This document shows positions 1 through 9,148 of a stretch of DNA of 64,000 bases, piece after piece. Position 1 is the stretch's first letter, and the number at the start of each line of letters is the position of its first letter. The translations under genes were made by a program, and so were the position numbers. The stretch is from Pseudomonas moraviensis (GTDB lineage Bacteria > Pseudomonadota > Gammaproteobacteria > Pseudomonadales > Pseudomonadaceae), in the NCBI RefSeq assembly GCF_900105805.1, contig NZ_LT629788.1:5626501-5690500 (forward strand), written 5' to 3'. The notes under the pieces were generated by a model. The model saw only the letters and a program-made list of their open reading frames with translations. It was not told where the DNA came from and did not search any database.

Positions 1-607
1 TGAAAAACAGCAATGGAAGCTGTTCTTCGAGGCCGACCTGAGCTTCGGCGGCGAGTTTCAGGCCGATGCCGGGACCGCTGAAATCCACGTCCATGACAAT
101 CGCCGCGGGCAAGCGCTCGACCATCGACGAGCGAAACGCGGCCACGCTGTCCAGTGCCTGCGCGCTCAAACCGAAAAATTCCAGCTGCTTGGCCAGCCGT
201 TCGGCGCGGTCGTGGTCTTGCAACATCACATAGATCGGCTTGCGCAGCGGCGGCAGGAAGGTCTGGTCGAGCTGATCGCCATGGCGCAGGCCGGTGCGCG
301 ACAGGCGCTGCATCAAGCGATTGAGATCGGTGATCAGGCCGCTGCTGAGACGGCCACGGTTGGCGTCCACCGCCTGCAGCGACTGGCCGATGTGATGCGC
401 CAACTGCGTGTGTTCCGGCTGTTCGAAACGCTCGGCAAAACGCAGCAGGCGCAGATTCGCCTCGCTCAGTTCGGCGAGGTCGACGGTGGACCACTCACTG
501 CGTTGCAGGCGCTGCCATATCTCAAGAATCTGACGTGCCTGATGAATTACCCGCTGGGCAAAGTGGTGCTTGAGACGCTCACGGCTGGGGTCTTCTGGCT
601 CGGTCAT
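1..607 (-). CDS. gcbA: GGDEF-family response regulator, N-terminal part (GcbA-like diguanylate cyclase)
   Basis: The reading frame starts at ATG 607 and stays open to the left window edge, so only about 202 N-terminal residues are visible. They begin MTEPEDPSRERLKHHFAQR. A helical region rich in Leu, Gln and Arg, resembling an Hpt or four-helix bundle, covers roughly residues 1-115. A receiver-like fold follows (PIYVMLQDHDRAERLAKQLE, then a predicted phospho-acceptor strand AAIVMDVDF). The catalytic GGDEF domain would lie outside the window. The assignment rests on the N-terminus and on synteny: in P. aeruginosa PA4843 (gcbA) stands next to DUF2333, Nudix, SUI1 and speA genes, as here. GcbA is a diguanylate cyclase that promotes surface attachment. 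The output domain is not seen, so another multi-receiver regulator is possible. Confidence 0.7.
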   Translation of the reverse strand, partial: MTEPEDPSRERLKHHFAQRVIHQARQILEIWQRLQRSEWSTVDLAELSEANLRLLRFAERFEQPEHTQLAHHIGQSLQAVDANRGRLSSGLITDLNRLMQRLSRTGLRHGDQLDQTFLPPLRKPIYVMLQDHDRAERLAKQLEFFGLSAQALDSVAAFRSSMVERLPAAIVMDVDFSGPGIGLKLAAEAQVGLEEQLPLLFF

Positions 608-1022
608 ATCCTGACTACTAGTTAGGGTGCATGCTGAGATCGACTGGTGGCTCTATGCTAGCACCTCTTTTCCCTTAGACGAGTGTCGTACGTCAATAAT
701 CTGCTGGACGACACGATTCAGTTTCTGACCGGGTGGTTTTCTCACGCACTTGCGGGTCAGTCCGACGCCCGGAATCCGCACGTTCGACTTGCAAGGAAGG
801 GCAGAACAGTCGGGAATTCTCCATCGTTGCGCGGACCACGCTCAGGTCAGGGTTCGCTGCATCGCAGGCATTGCCAGTATCAGGGAATCCCCTAGCGTGT
901 CGCGAAGCGTCATCGGCCCCTACGATTTGCGGCTTATCGTTAGCGGCAGGTGCTAGGCCAAGGCACGTTGTTGTATGGTTGTGGTCGAACCGTTGAACCC
1001 AAGTGATTGAAAGGATATCGCC
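608..1022. other. Intergenic region between divergent gcbA and the DUF2333 gene
   Basis: About 415 bases separate two divergent genes, so promoters for both should lie here. No REP element, clear terminator or convincing small ORF was found. The short frames at 683-996 have no good ribosome site or recognisable product. The heptamer AGCACCT at 660-666 is matched by its complement AGGTGCT near 949, too far apart to be a clear operator. Confidence 0.4.
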
Positions 1023-2090
1023 ATGCTGGACTGGAAAAACCGCGCGGGCAGCGCGCCTGAACGTGCCGCCGAGCCCAAGTCGGCCACCCGCAGTTATGTC
1101 GGCGGGCTATTTTTCAGCCGGGCGCTGGCCACAGTGATTGGTCTCTACTTGCTGGTGACCATCGCGCTGGGCTGGTACTGGAGCCAGGAACCGGAGCTGT
1201 TTCCAGTGGCGCAAAATGCCCAGGTCGCTGCCGAGAAAGAAGGCAAGCAAATGGTGGTCGGCTACACCACCGTCGAAACCCTGAAAACCGTTGCCGGTAC
1301 CTTGCTCAACAAGCCGGGCGGTTACATTTCCAACGATCGTTTCCCGCCGGGTCTGTGGATGGACAACACGCCGAGCTGGGAATACGGCGTGCTGGTGCAG
1401 GTGCGTGACCTGACCCGTGCCCTGCGCAAAGACTTCGCCCGTTCGCAATCGCAGTCGGCCGAAGACGCCGATCTGGCCAAGGCCGAACCGCGTTTCAACT
1501 TCGACAACAAGAGCTGGGTGCTGCCGTCCAGTGAGTCGGAATATCAGGAAGGTATCAACTCCCTGAGCCGTTATCAGGCGCGCCTGTCCGATCCGAATCA
1601 GAAAAACGCGCTGTTCTATGCCCGCGCCGACAACCTCAACAACTGGCTGGGCGACGTCGGCACCCGTCTCGGTTCGCTGTCGCAACGCCTGTCGGCCAGT
1701 GTCGGCCGGGTCAAGCTCAACACTGCGCTGAAAACCGAAGTCCCGGCGGTCGGCGAAGTGCCGCAGGTTGACGAAGAAGTCGTGGAAACCCCATGGATGC
1801 AGATCGACAACGTGTTCTACGAAGCACGGGGTCAGGCCTGGGCGCTGTCGCATCTGCTGCGTGCCATCGAAGTCGACTTCGCTGATGTGCTGGCGAAGAA
1901 GAACGCCACCGTCAGCGTGCGCCAGATCATTCGGGAACTGGAGGCTTCGCAAGAGCCGGTGTGGAGCCCGATGATCCTTAATGGCAGCGGTTTCGGCGTT
2001 CTGGCCAACCACTCGCTGGTCATGGCCAACTACATTTCCCGGGCCAACGCCGCGGTGATCGATCTGCGTCAACTGCTCAATCAGGGCTGA
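1023..2090 (+). CDS. DUF2333 family inner-membrane protein
   Basis: A 355-residue protein matching the Pseudomonas DUF2333 family (PA4842-like). The start ATG is preceded by AAAGGA at good spacing. After a charged N-terminus (residues 1-30) there is one clear membrane segment at about 34-54 (FFSRALATVIGLYLLVTIAL). The remaining 300 residues are hydrophilic and mostly helical and are probably periplasmic. No catalytic motif is visible and the function is unknown. The Nudix gene starts three bases after its stop, so the two are probably co-transcribed. A 520-codon open frame on the opposite strand is a codon-bias shadow. Confidence 0.85.
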   Translation: MLDWKNRAGSAPERAAEPKSATRSYVGGLFFSRALATVIGLYLLVTIALGWYWSQEPELFPVAQNAQVAAEKEGKQMVVGYTTVETLKTVAGTLLNKPGGYISNDRFPPGLWMDNTPSWEYGVLVQVRDLTRALRKDFARSQSQSAEDADLAKAEPRFNFDNKSWVLPSSESEYQEGINSLSRYQARLSDPNQKNALFYARADNLNNWLGDVGTRLGSLSQRLSASVGRVKLNTALKTEVPAVGEVPQVDEEVVETPWMQIDNVFYEARGQAWALSHLLRAIEVDFADVLAKKNATVSVRQIIRELEASQEPVWSPMILNGSGFGVLANHSLVMANYISRANAAVIDLRQLLNQG

Positions 2091-2093
2091 TAC

Positions 2094-2651
2094 GTGAGCC
2101 AGACCCCCGGAGAGGCGGCCCATCGCGCTGCCTCGGATGCTGAACAGATTGCCTGGGTCGACGAGCACGACAACCTGCTCGGCGCCCTGGTGCGTTCCGA
2201 TTTGCGCGAACGCGGGCTGATCGGTCGTGGCACCTACATCATGCTGTTCAATTCCGCCGGTGAGTTGTGCGTGCACCGGCGCACATTGAGCAAGGCGATT
2301 TATCCCGGCTACTGGGATGTTGCCGCCGGCGGCATGGTCCAGGCCGACGAAAGCTACGCCGAGTCGGCGGCGCGCGAGCTGGAGGAAGAGCTGGGCGTCA
2401 GCGGCGTCGAGCTGACCGCTCACGATCACTTCTACTTCGAAGACACCGGCAATCGACTGTGGTGTTCGGCGTTTTCCGCTGTATGGGACGGGCCGCTGAA
2501 ACTGCAGCCGGAGGAAGTCCTCGAAGCGCGATTCATTCCCGTCGAACAGGTCATGCGGGAAATCACCGAAAAGCCTTATTGCCCGGACTCTCTGGCCGCA
2601 TTGAAGCGCTATCTCAAGGCGCAGCAGAGCCACGTCGCAAAGAACACATGA
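2094..2651 (+). CDS. Nudix hydrolase, YfcD-like
   Basis: A 185-residue Nudix protein using a GTG start three bases after the DUF2333 stop, which implies translational coupling. The Nudix box is complete: GGMVQADESYAESAARELEE followed by ELGV fits the GX5EX7REUXEEXGU consensus with all metal-binding glutamates. The arrangement resembles E. coli YfcD and isopentenyl-diphosphate isomerase-like Nudix enzymes, whose physiological substrates are uncertain. It would hydrolyse a nucleoside diphosphate linked to another group in the cytoplasm, with Mg2+. Synteny corresponds to PA4841. Confidence 0.88.
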   Translation: MSQTPGEAAHRAASDAEQIAWVDEHDNLLGALVRSDLRERGLIGRGTYIMLFNSAGELCVHRRTLSKAIYPGYWDVAAGGMVQADESYAESAARELEEELGVSGVELTAHDHFYFEDTGNRLWCSAFSAVWDGPLKLQPEEVLEARFIPVEQVMREITEKPYCPDSLAALKRYLKAQQSHVAKNT

Positions 2652-2868
2652 ATTGGCGCCGATTGGCACTTAGCAATCGCGATTTTTGTCGTTACACTGC
2701 GCGACCTTTTCAAGCTGCACCGGATGGCTTGAGGTTGGCCTGCAGATATTCAGCCCAGCGTTCATAGTTTTCCGATGCAGTAGCGCTGCCCCTGCCTGAG
2801 TGGGGCTTCGCGGTCGCTGACCTTGCCCAAGGTTGCGATCAGTCTTTGTCCTCCCGAGAGGATTGCCG

Positions 2869-3240
2869 GTGGCCAAGAAAGCCGCATCCTTCGCCGCCCT
2901 GGGCGGCCTGGTATTTTCCACCGACGCAGGTCGTCATTGCCCGGAATGCAGCAAGCCGGTGGACGCCTGTATCTGCAAGCAAACCGTGATCCCGGCCGGT
3001 GACGGCATTGCCCGCGTGCGTCGCGAAAGCAAAGGACGTGGCGGCAAAACGGTGACCACCATCACCGGCGTGCCCCTGGCCGAAGACGCGCTCAAGGAGC
3101 TGGCGACGACGTTGAAAAAACGTTGTGGCACCGGCGGGGCGTTGAAGGACGGCATCATCGAAATCCAGGGCGATCACGTCGAGCTACTCTTGGCAGAGCT
3201 GATCAAGCACGGTTTCAAAGCGAAGAAATCCGGCGGCTAG
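2869..3240 (+). CDS. SUI1/YciH-family translation initiation factor-like protein
   Basis: A 123-residue protein of the bacterial SUI1 (eIF1-like, YciH) family. GTG 2869 is chosen because GAGAGGA precedes it and the product then starts VAKKAASFAALGG. An in-frame start at 2833 would add a 12-residue tail not expected in the family. A four-cysteine cluster (CPECSKPVDACIC, about residues 24-36) precedes the SUI1 fold, which includes the basic GRGGKTVTTITG loop at about 57-68. YciH-like proteins bind the small ribosomal subunit and influence start-site fidelity. Synteny matches PA4840, immediately upstream of speA. Confidence 0.85.
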   Translation: MAKKAASFAALGGLVFSTDAGRHCPECSKPVDACICKQTVIPAGDGIARVRRESKGRGGKTVTTITGVPLAEDALKELATTLKKRCGTGGALKDGIIEIQGDHVELLLAELIKHGFKAKKSGG

Positions 3241-3244
3241 CAGC

Positions 3245-3322
3245 CTCTGTGAAACCCTCCGGCGGCTTGATCCGGCTTCGAGTGTTCTCGACTCCGGCGT
3301 CGTCGCCATGGTTTTCACAGAG
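3245..3322. repeat. Imperfect inverted repeat upstream of speA
   Basis: The 10-bp arms CTCTGTGAAA (3245-3254) and TTTCACAGAG (3313-3322) are exact complements about 58 bases apart, starting just after the SUI1 stop codon. They could form a long hairpin in the transcript between the SUI1 gene and speA. Function is not known. Confidence 0.4.
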
Positions 3323-3355
3323 CCTGTTCATGACCGGTTTCTAAACTCCACGCAG

Positions 3356-3380
3356 TCAGTGCGGTCTACCGCCGCACTGA
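3356..3380 (+). terminator. Hairpin between the SUI1 gene and speA, possible terminator
   Basis: TCAGTGCGG (3356-3364) and CCGCACTGA (3372-3380) form a perfect 9-bp stem with a 7-base loop. A T-rich stretch follows only after about 10 bases, so termination efficiency is uncertain. The hairpin might instead lie in the speA leader. Confidence 0.4.
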
Positions 3381-3460
3381 CGAACCGTCATTTTCATTCT
3401 TTAGACTGCGCCGGCCTGCACTTCAGGCGACGCACTCTGACTTCTTTATAGGGGACTTCG

Positions 3461-5374
3461 ATGTCCGTACGACGCACACGTAAAGACGATGGCAGCCAAT
3501 GGACAGTTGCGGACAGCCGCAGCGTTTACGGGATTCGCCATTGGGGGGCCGGGTATTTCGCGATCAATGAAGCCGGTCGCGTCGAAGTACGTCCGAACGG
3601 CCCGAGCAGCTCGCCCATCGATCTGTTCGAACAAGTCGACCAACTGCGCAAGAGCGGTTTGTCCTTGCCGTTGCTGGTACGTTTCCCCGACATCCTGCAA
3701 GACCGTGTCCGTCAATTGACCGGAGCCTTCGATTCGAACATCGAACGCCTGGAATACCAGAGCAAGTACACCGCGCTGTACCCGATCAAGGTCAACCAGC
3801 AGGAAGCGGTGATCGAGAACATCATCGCCACCCAGAACGTCTCCATCGGTCTGGAAGCCGGCTCCAAGCCTGAGCTGCTGGCCGTGCTGGCGCTGGCGCC
3901 GAAGGGCGGCACGATCGTCTGCAACGGTTACAAGGACCGCGAGTTCATCCGTCTGGCGCTGATGGGCCAGAAGCTCGGCCACAACGTGTTCATCGTCATC
4001 GAAAAAGAATCCGAAGTCGGTCTGGTGATCGAAGAAGCGGCCTCGCTGAAGGTCAAGCCGCAGGTGGGTCTGCGCGTGCGCCTGTCGTCGCTGGCCTCGT
4101 CGAAATGGGCGGACACCGGTGGCGAGAAATCCAAATTCGGTCTGTCGGCGGCGCAGTTGCTGTCGGTGGTCGAGCGCTTCCGTGGCGCCGGTCTGGATCA
4201 GGGCATTCGCCTGCTGCACTTCCACATGGGCTCGCAGATCGCCAACCTCGCGGACTACCAGCACGGCTTCAAGGAAGCAATTCGTTACTACGGCGAACTG
4301 CGCAACCTCGGTCTGCCGGTCGATCACATCGACGTCGGCGGTGGCCTTGGTGTCGACTACGACGGCACCCACTCGCGCAATGCCAGTTCGATCAACTACG
4401 ACATGGACGATTACGCCGGCGTCGTGGTCGGCATGCTCAAGGAATTCTGCGACGCGCAGAGCCTGCCGCATCCGCACATCTTCTCGGAAAGCGGCCGTTC
4501 GCTGACTGCACACCACGCAATGCTGGTGGTGCAGGTGACCGACGTCGAGAAACACAACGACGAAATCCCGCTGATCGAAAACAAGGAAAGCCTGCCGGAA
4601 ACCGTGCAGTGGCTGGTGGACCTGCTCGGCCCGACCGACATCGAAATGGTCACCGAAACCTACTGGCGCGCTACGCACTACATGAGCGACGTGGCCGCGC
4701 AGTACGCCGATGGCAAGCTGACCCTGGCGGAAAAGGCCCTGGCGGAACAATGCTATTTCGCTGTTTGCCGGCGCCTGCACAACTCGCTGAAGGCGCGTCA
4801 GCGTTCGCACCGTCAGGTGCTCGACGAACTCAACGACAAGCTGGCCGACAAGTACATCTGCAACTTCTCGGTATTCCAGAGCCTGCCGGACACCTGGGCG
4901 ATTGATCAGGTGTTGCCGATCATCCCGCTGCACCGTCTCGACGAAGAGCCACTGCGCCGGGCGGTGCTGCAGGATCTGACCTGCGATTCGGACGGCAAGA
5001 TCAACCAGTACGTCGACGAGCAGAGCATCGAAACCAGCCTGCCGGTGCATGCGTTGAACGAAGGCGAAGATTACCTGCTGGGCGTGTTCCTGGTCGGCGC
5101 CTATCAGGAAATCCTCGGCGACATGCACAATCTGTTCGGTGACACCGACTCGGTGAACATCTACCAGAACGCCGATGGCAGCGTGTACCACGCGGGCATC
5201 GAGACCCACGACACCATCGAAGACATGCTGCGGTACGTGCACTTGTCGCCGGAAGAACTGATGACTCACTACCGCGACAAGTGCGCCAGTGCCCGCATCA
5301 GCGCCAGCGAGCGCACGCAGTTCCTCGATGCTCTGCGTCTGGGCCTGACCCGCTCGTCCTATCTGTCTTCCTGA
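3461..5374 (+). CDS. speA: Biosynthetic arginine decarboxylase
   Basis: A 637-residue SpeA-type, PLP-dependent arginine decarboxylase converting arginine to agmatine, the first step of the agmatine/putrescine/spermidine route. The PLP lysine is K110 in TALYPIKVNQQ. The alanine-racemase-type barrel continues through HFHMGSQIANL and the HIDVGGGLGVDYDGTHS loop, which contributes phosphate and substrate contacts. Length is close to that of E. coli SpeA. AUG 3461 is preceded by TAGGGGA. The gene lies directly downstream of the SUI1 gene, as in P. aeruginosa (PA4839). A long antisense frame through the gene is a codon-bias artefact. Confidence 0.97.
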   Translation: MSVRRTRKDDGSQWTVADSRSVYGIRHWGAGYFAINEAGRVEVRPNGPSSSPIDLFEQVDQLRKSGLSLPLLVRFPDILQDRVRQLTGAFDSNIERLEYQSKYTALYPIKVNQQEAVIENIIATQNVSIGLEAGSKPELLAVLALAPKGGTIVCNGYKDREFIRLALMGQKLGHNVFIVIEKESEVGLVIEEAASLKVKPQVGLRVRLSSLASSKWADTGGEKSKFGLSAAQLLSVVERFRGAGLDQGIRLLHFHMGSQIANLADYQHGFKEAIRYYGELRNLGLPVDHIDVGGGLGVDYDGTHSRNASSINYDMDDYAGVVVGMLKEFCDAQSLPHPHIFSESGRSLTAHHAMLVVQVTDVEKHNDEIPLIENKESLPETVQWLVDLLGPTDIEMVTETYWRATHYMSDVAAQYADGKLTLAEKALAEQCYFAVCRRLHNSLKARQRSHRQVLDELNDKLADKYICNFSVFQSLPDTWAIDQVLPIIPLHRLDEEPLRRAVLQDLTCDSDGKINQYVDEQSIETSLPVHALNEGEDYLLGVFLVGAYQEILGDMHNLFGDTDSVNIYQNADGSVYHAGIETHDTIEDMLRYVHLSPEELMTHYRDKCASARISASERTQFLDALRLGLTRSSYLSS

Positions 5375-5392
5375 GACCCGATAGCGTTCCGG

Positions 5393-5443
5393 CCGGGTTG
5401 TCCGATTTTTTTCCGCAAGCTGTGGAAAATTCGGATAACCCGG
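5393..5443 (+). terminator. Hairpin region downstream of speA
   Basis: CCGGGTTGTCCGA (5393-5405) pairs with TCGGATAACCCGG (5431-5443) apart from one mismatch, giving a long GC-rich stem 19 bases after the speA stop. The T-run (5406-5412) lies inside the loop, so this is not a textbook intrinsic terminator. A second small hairpin TCCTGA/TCAGGA with a T5 loop follows at 5453-5469. Together they probably mark the 3' end of the speA transcript. Confidence 0.5.
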
Positions 5444-5607
5444 TGGGACATCTCCTGATTTTTTCAGGAAAACCTGTGCTACTTAGGTCAGCAAACTCTT
5501 CTGGTCTGCTTTTCGCGTAGGTCATTTCCTAAGTTGTACTTCGCCTCTCTACTCGGCCATGCCTCTCGGCGAGAATCCCCGGCCGCCCCTCCTGTAGAGA
5601 TCCGCCC

Positions 5608-6954
5608 ATGTTCGATCCAGTCAACGAGCCGTCGTTTCGTCTCGATGTAGCGGGCCTGTCCGACCCCTTCGAAGTTCTCGCCTTTACCGGAAGGGAAGCG
5701 CTCAGCGAACCCTTCGCCTTCGAGATCGATGTGGTAATCGACGATCCGCATCTGGATCTCGCCGGCCTGCTGCACCGTTCGGCCTACCTGTGTTTCGGCC
5801 CGCCCGGCCAAGGCGTGCACGGACAGCTGCACAGCCTTGTCCAGCATGAGCACAGCCATGGTCTGCGCTTGAGCCGAGTGCGCCTGGGGCCGAGGCTCGA
5901 TTGCCTCGACCTGCGCTTGAGCCAGCGCATTTTCAGCGGCCGTTCTGTGCCGCAGATCATCGAACAGGTGCTGCGCGAACATGGCATCGTCGGCCTGCAA
6001 CGGCGTTTCGACCTGCACAGCGACTACCCGGCCCGCACCTTCTGCACCCAGTACCGCGAATCCGATCTGCAACTGCTCCAGCGCTTGTGCGCACAGGCCC
6101 GCATTCACTATCACTTCGAGCATCACCGCGACCGGCATTGCCTGGTGTTCGGCGACGATCCGACGCGGTTGCCGCAGGCCGATGTCGCGCACTATCAGGC
6201 TGAGCATGACCACCGGGGCGTTGCGCCAGCCGTCCGCCAATGGCGACTGCAAGACGATTCCCAGGCCAGCCAGCGAGGACCCTATGCCGAAGGACACAGC
6301 GATTTGCCCGCCCTGCGCAGCGGTCAGTGGCTGCCGCTGGACGACCATCCTTTCATCGAATGCAATCGCCCCTGGTTGCTGACCCGCATCGAGCACCGCG
6401 CCGATCAGTCTCTCGAACCGGCCTACAGCAATCGCCTGTTCGCGGCCGCGCGGGTGCCAGTCTCTGCGGCCGCCGCGATGCCGCCCAAACAACGCATGCA
6501 CAGCCTGCAGCGCGCTTGGGTAGTGTCGGTCGACGAAGCACAACCTGATCGCTCGCGGCCCGTCGCGGTGCAATTCGACTGGCTCTATCAGGGCGAGGGC
6601 GCAGCGCCGAGCCATTGCTGGCTGCCCCTCGCGCCAACCCTGAGCGATTTGCCTTCGGCAGCGTTGGCCGATGGCGTGGAGGTGGTGGTGAGTTTTCTTG
6701 AAGGCGATCCCGATCAGCCGATGGTCACTGGCGTTCTTAAGCCCTCGGTGCTGCCAGAGGATGCGGTTGAGGACGATGCTCCGTCACCGCTGCCGGAACT
6801 GCTGGTCAGTGATGGATTGCAGCAATTGCTACAGTCCGGCGAACCGTTGCTGCTGCTGTGTCTGCTGCCGGGTGGGGGGAGTTTCAACCATTGCGCTGAA
6901 TCCGTATGCAGTTGCCGGTTGCTCACTGCGCTCGACCAGAGCAGCGCAAGATGA
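5608..6954 (+). CDS. Short VgrG-family type VI secretion spike protein
   Basis: A 448-residue VgrG protein. The N-terminal two-thirds is the gp27-like barrel region, with family signatures such as SEPFAFEIDV, the CTQYRESDLQLLQRL stretch and YHFEHH. An OB-fold of the gp5 type follows (VAVQFDWLYQGEG, then WLPLAP and VVVSFLEGDPDQP with VTGVL), at about residues 315-375. The long beta-helix seen in standard 600+ residue VgrGs is absent. The tail is short, leucine-rich and cysteine-containing (residues about 405-448). ATGA overlaps the next gene. No other type VI structural gene is in the window, so this is an orphan VgrG that would need an unlinked apparatus. The short C-terminus may be a specialised docking tail. 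Confidence 0.85.
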   Translation: MFDPVNEPSFRLDVAGLSDPFEVLAFTGREALSEPFAFEIDVVIDDPHLDLAGLLHRSAYLCFGPPGQGVHGQLHSLVQHEHSHGLRLSRVRLGPRLDCLDLRLSQRIFSGRSVPQIIEQVLREHGIVGLQRRFDLHSDYPARTFCTQYRESDLQLLQRLCAQARIHYHFEHHRDRHCLVFGDDPTRLPQADVAHYQAEHDHRGVAPAVRQWRLQDDSQASQRGPYAEGHSDLPALRSGQWLPLDDHPFIECNRPWLLTRIEHRADQSLEPAYSNRLFAAARVPVSAAAAMPPKQRMHSLQRAWVVSVDEAQPDRSRPVAVQFDWLYQGEGAAPSHCWLPLAPTLSDLPSAALADGVEVVVSFLEGDPDQPMVTGVLKPSVLPEDAVEDDAPSPLPELLVSDGLQQLLQSGEPLLLLCLLPGGGSFNHCAESVCSCRLLTALDQSSAR

Positions 6955-7742
6955 GCGGCGCGGCGCTTGAGCCTGTGGCGCACTGGCTGTTGCTCGATAC
7001 TCCGGACGCGTCACGTGCCCTGCGAACTTTGCGCCAGGGGTTTGCCGATGTACAACGTCACCGATTGTTTGACGGCACTGAGTTTCAACCGGTCAGTGAG
7101 CATGGCCCGATCCTCGTCGATTTGCGCAATAGCCCAGGATTGACGGCGTTATGTCTGCACGATCCGGACACTTGGCGCGGCCTGCTGCTGAGCTGCGAAA
7201 TACCCGCGCAACAGTTGCTGAGCCATTTGCAGCGCATGCTCACGGTTTCGTTCGGTCTGAATCATCGGGCCTTGCTCAGCTATTACAACCGTCAGACCGC
7301 CAGCTATTTCTTCGACGCCTGCGACGCCGCGCAACTGAGTCGCTGGCTCGGGCCGATCCGCTACCTGCGCTGGTTTGGCGGTACGTGGGCCGACCGCGCC
7401 ATCGGCAGTCAGGGCTGGCAGCAATTGCGTAATCCCGGTCTGCTCGTCGAGCCGTTGGGCATCGAGGAAAGTCTGACCCGGCGCCAGCGTGAACGCCTGC
7501 AAACCTGCCTTTTGGAGCAGCATATCTGGCGCTGGTGCCAGTCCCTGAGCGCCGATTACCAGACGATCTCTGTGCATGTGCAACAAGGTCTGGCGCTGGG
7601 TTTCAGCGATCGTGCCGTGCTCGACGGCTGGCTGTGGTTGCGTCTGCTGCATCCACGCGCCGCGCTGGTTGCGCCGCCGGCGGGGCTGACGCAGCAGGAG
7701 CGGCTCGATCATCTGCGTCGTCAGTGGGGTGCGGCGGGCTGA
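6951..7742 (+). CDS. DUF4123 domain protein, type VI effector adaptor/chaperone
   Basis: A 263-residue DUF4123-like protein, starting at ATG 6951 in an ATGA overlap with the VgrG stop. An earlier in-frame ATG at 6906 lies within vgrG and is less likely. The N-terminal WLLLDT strand and the conserved FGLNHRALLSYYNRQTASYF region, with the downstream RWLGPIRYLRW segment, fit the family. DUF4123 proteins (TAP/TEC) load toxic cargo onto a partner VgrG and are normally encoded just before that cargo. Here the next gene is a MATE exporter on the opposite strand, so no effector follows. The pair may load an effector encoded elsewhere or may have lost its cargo. Confidence 0.75.
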   Translation: MSGAALEPVAHWLLLDTPDASRALRTLRQGFADVQRHRLFDGTEFQPVSEHGPILVDLRNSPGLTALCLHDPDTWRGLLLSCEIPAQQLLSHLQRMLTVSFGLNHRALLSYYNRQTASYFFDACDAAQLSRWLGPIRYLRWFGGTWADRAIGSQGWQQLRNPGLLVEPLGIEESLTRRQRERLQTCLLEQHIWRWCQSLSADYQTISVHVQQGLALGFSDRAVLDGWLWLRLLHPRAALVAPPAGLTQQERLDHLRRQWGAAG

Positions 7743-7751
7743 CTGTTTTCC

Positions 7752-9101
7752 TCAGTGAGCCTTGCCGCTGAACCAGCCATCGCTGCGTTTCAGCCACAGG
7801 GCTTGCGCGCCAAGGGTCACGCTGCGCAAGACCATGAACAGCAGGAAAGATATCCACAGGCCGTGATTGCCCAGGTCCTGCAAGAACCAGGCGAAGGGCA
7901 GCAACAGCAGCACCGTCAGCAGCATGCCGTTGCGCATTTCCCGGGCGCGGGTGGCGCCGATGAACAGTCCGTCGAGCAGGTAACTCCAGACCGCTATCAA
8001 CGGCAGTACGGCGAGGTAGGGCAGGTAGACGAAAGCAGTGTCGCGCACGCTCTGGATATCGGTCTGCATTTCGATGAACAGGTGTCCGGCGAGCAGAAAC
8101 AGCGCAGCGAAGCCAAGGCTGGCGATCAGTGACCAGCCGCCGGCCACCACCAGCGAACGGCGCAGTGCCAGTCGATCCCGCGCGCCGATGGCATGGCCGC
8201 ACAAGGCTTCGACGGCGTGGGCCAGACCGTCCAGGGCATGAGCCGTCAGCAGCAGGCCGTTGAGCAACAGCGCATTGGCGGCCACCGTCGCATCGCCGAG
8301 CCGCGCGCCTTGCACGGTGATCAGGAAAAACACCGATTGCAGGGCGAGGCTGCGGATGAAGATGTCACGGTTGACCGCCAGCAGCGGGCGCCAGCTCTGC
8401 CAGACTTTCAGCGCCGACCAGATGATCTGCCCCGGATAGGCGCGCAACGCTGTGCGCGTCAGCCACAGGCCGAGGAGGGCGCCGCTCCATTCGGCGATCA
8501 CCGAAGCGCGGGCAGAACCGACCACGCCCCAGTCCAGGCCAATCACAAACCACAGGTTGAGCACGATGTTGATCAGGTTGGTGCTCAACAGAATCGCCAA
8601 CGGCGCCCGCGCGTTCTGCGTACCGAGGAACCAGCCGACCAGCGCGTAGGTTGCCAGCGCTGCGGGCAGGCCGAACAGGCGCGTGTGGAAAAACTCCCGG
8701 GTCAGTAGCTCCAGTTCCGTCGATGGCTGCATGAAGTGCAGCGCAACGCCGCTGAGCGGCACACCAAGACAGCCGAGCACGATCGCCAGCCCCATCGCCA
8801 GCAACAGACCCTGCAGGAGAATCTGCCGCAACGCCGCGCCATCGCTGCGCCCGGCAGCCTGTGCGGCAAAACCGGTGGTGCCCATGCGCAGAAAACCCAT
8901 CGCCCAGGCCAGAAACGTGTACAGGCTGGCGCCGACCGCCACCGCCCCCAACTGATGGGCATGCGGCAGGTGGCCGATGACAGTGCTGTCGACCAGCGCC
9001 ACCAGCGGCACGGAAATATTGGAGAGGATCATCGGCGCGGCGAGCGCCCAGACCTTGCGGTGAGTCGGGCGGTCGCGCCAGTCGGTAATCAGAGAGGACA
9101 T
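7752..9101 (-). CDS. MATE-family multidrug efflux protein (DinF-like)
   Basis: A 449-residue polytopic membrane protein of the MATE family with about 12 hydrophobic segments. The N-terminus RKVWALAAPMILSNISVPLV and the conserved segment LVDSTVIGHL identify the DinF/NorM-type first repeat. A related second repeat begins near ALQSVFFLITVQGARLGD. Such proteins export cationic drugs or metabolites by Na+ or H+ antiport at the inner membrane. ATG 9101 is preceded by GGAG. The gene ends ten bases from the convergent DUF4123 gene. Substrate cannot be read from sequence. Confidence 0.9.
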   Translation of the reverse strand: MSSLITDWRDRPTHRKVWALAAPMILSNISVPLVALVDSTVIGHLPHAHQLGAVAVGASLYTFLAWAMGFLRMGTTGFAAQAAGRSDGAALRQILLQGLLLAMGLAIVLGCLGVPLSGVALHFMQPSTELELLTREFFHTRLFGLPAALATYALVGWFLGTQNARAPLAILLSTNLINIVLNLWFVIGLDWGVVGSARASVIAEWSGALLGLWLTRTALRAYPGQIIWSALKVWQSWRPLLAVNRDIFIRSLALQSVFFLITVQGARLGDATVAANALLLNGLLLTAHALDGLAHAVEALCGHAIGARDRLALRRSLVVAGGWSLIASLGFAALFLLAGHLFIEMQTDIQSVRDTAFVYLPYLAVLPLIAVWSYLLDGLFIGATRAREMRNGMLLTVLLLLPFAWFLQDLGNHGLWISFLLFMVLRSVTLGAQALWLKRSDGWFSGKAH

Positions 9102-9148
9102 GCAGGCTCCTTGGGGGAGCGGGGATTGTAGCGATTAACGCAATTTAC

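Noticed and set aside
1107..2669. 520-codon open frame on the minus strand across the DUF2333 and Nudix genes
   Set aside because: It is antisense to two well supported genes and has no recognisable domain; long shadows are normal in GC-rich DNA.
3446..5269. 607-codon minus-strand frame inside speA
   Set aside because: Antisense to a full-length, motif-complete arginine decarboxylase; composition is that of a shadow.
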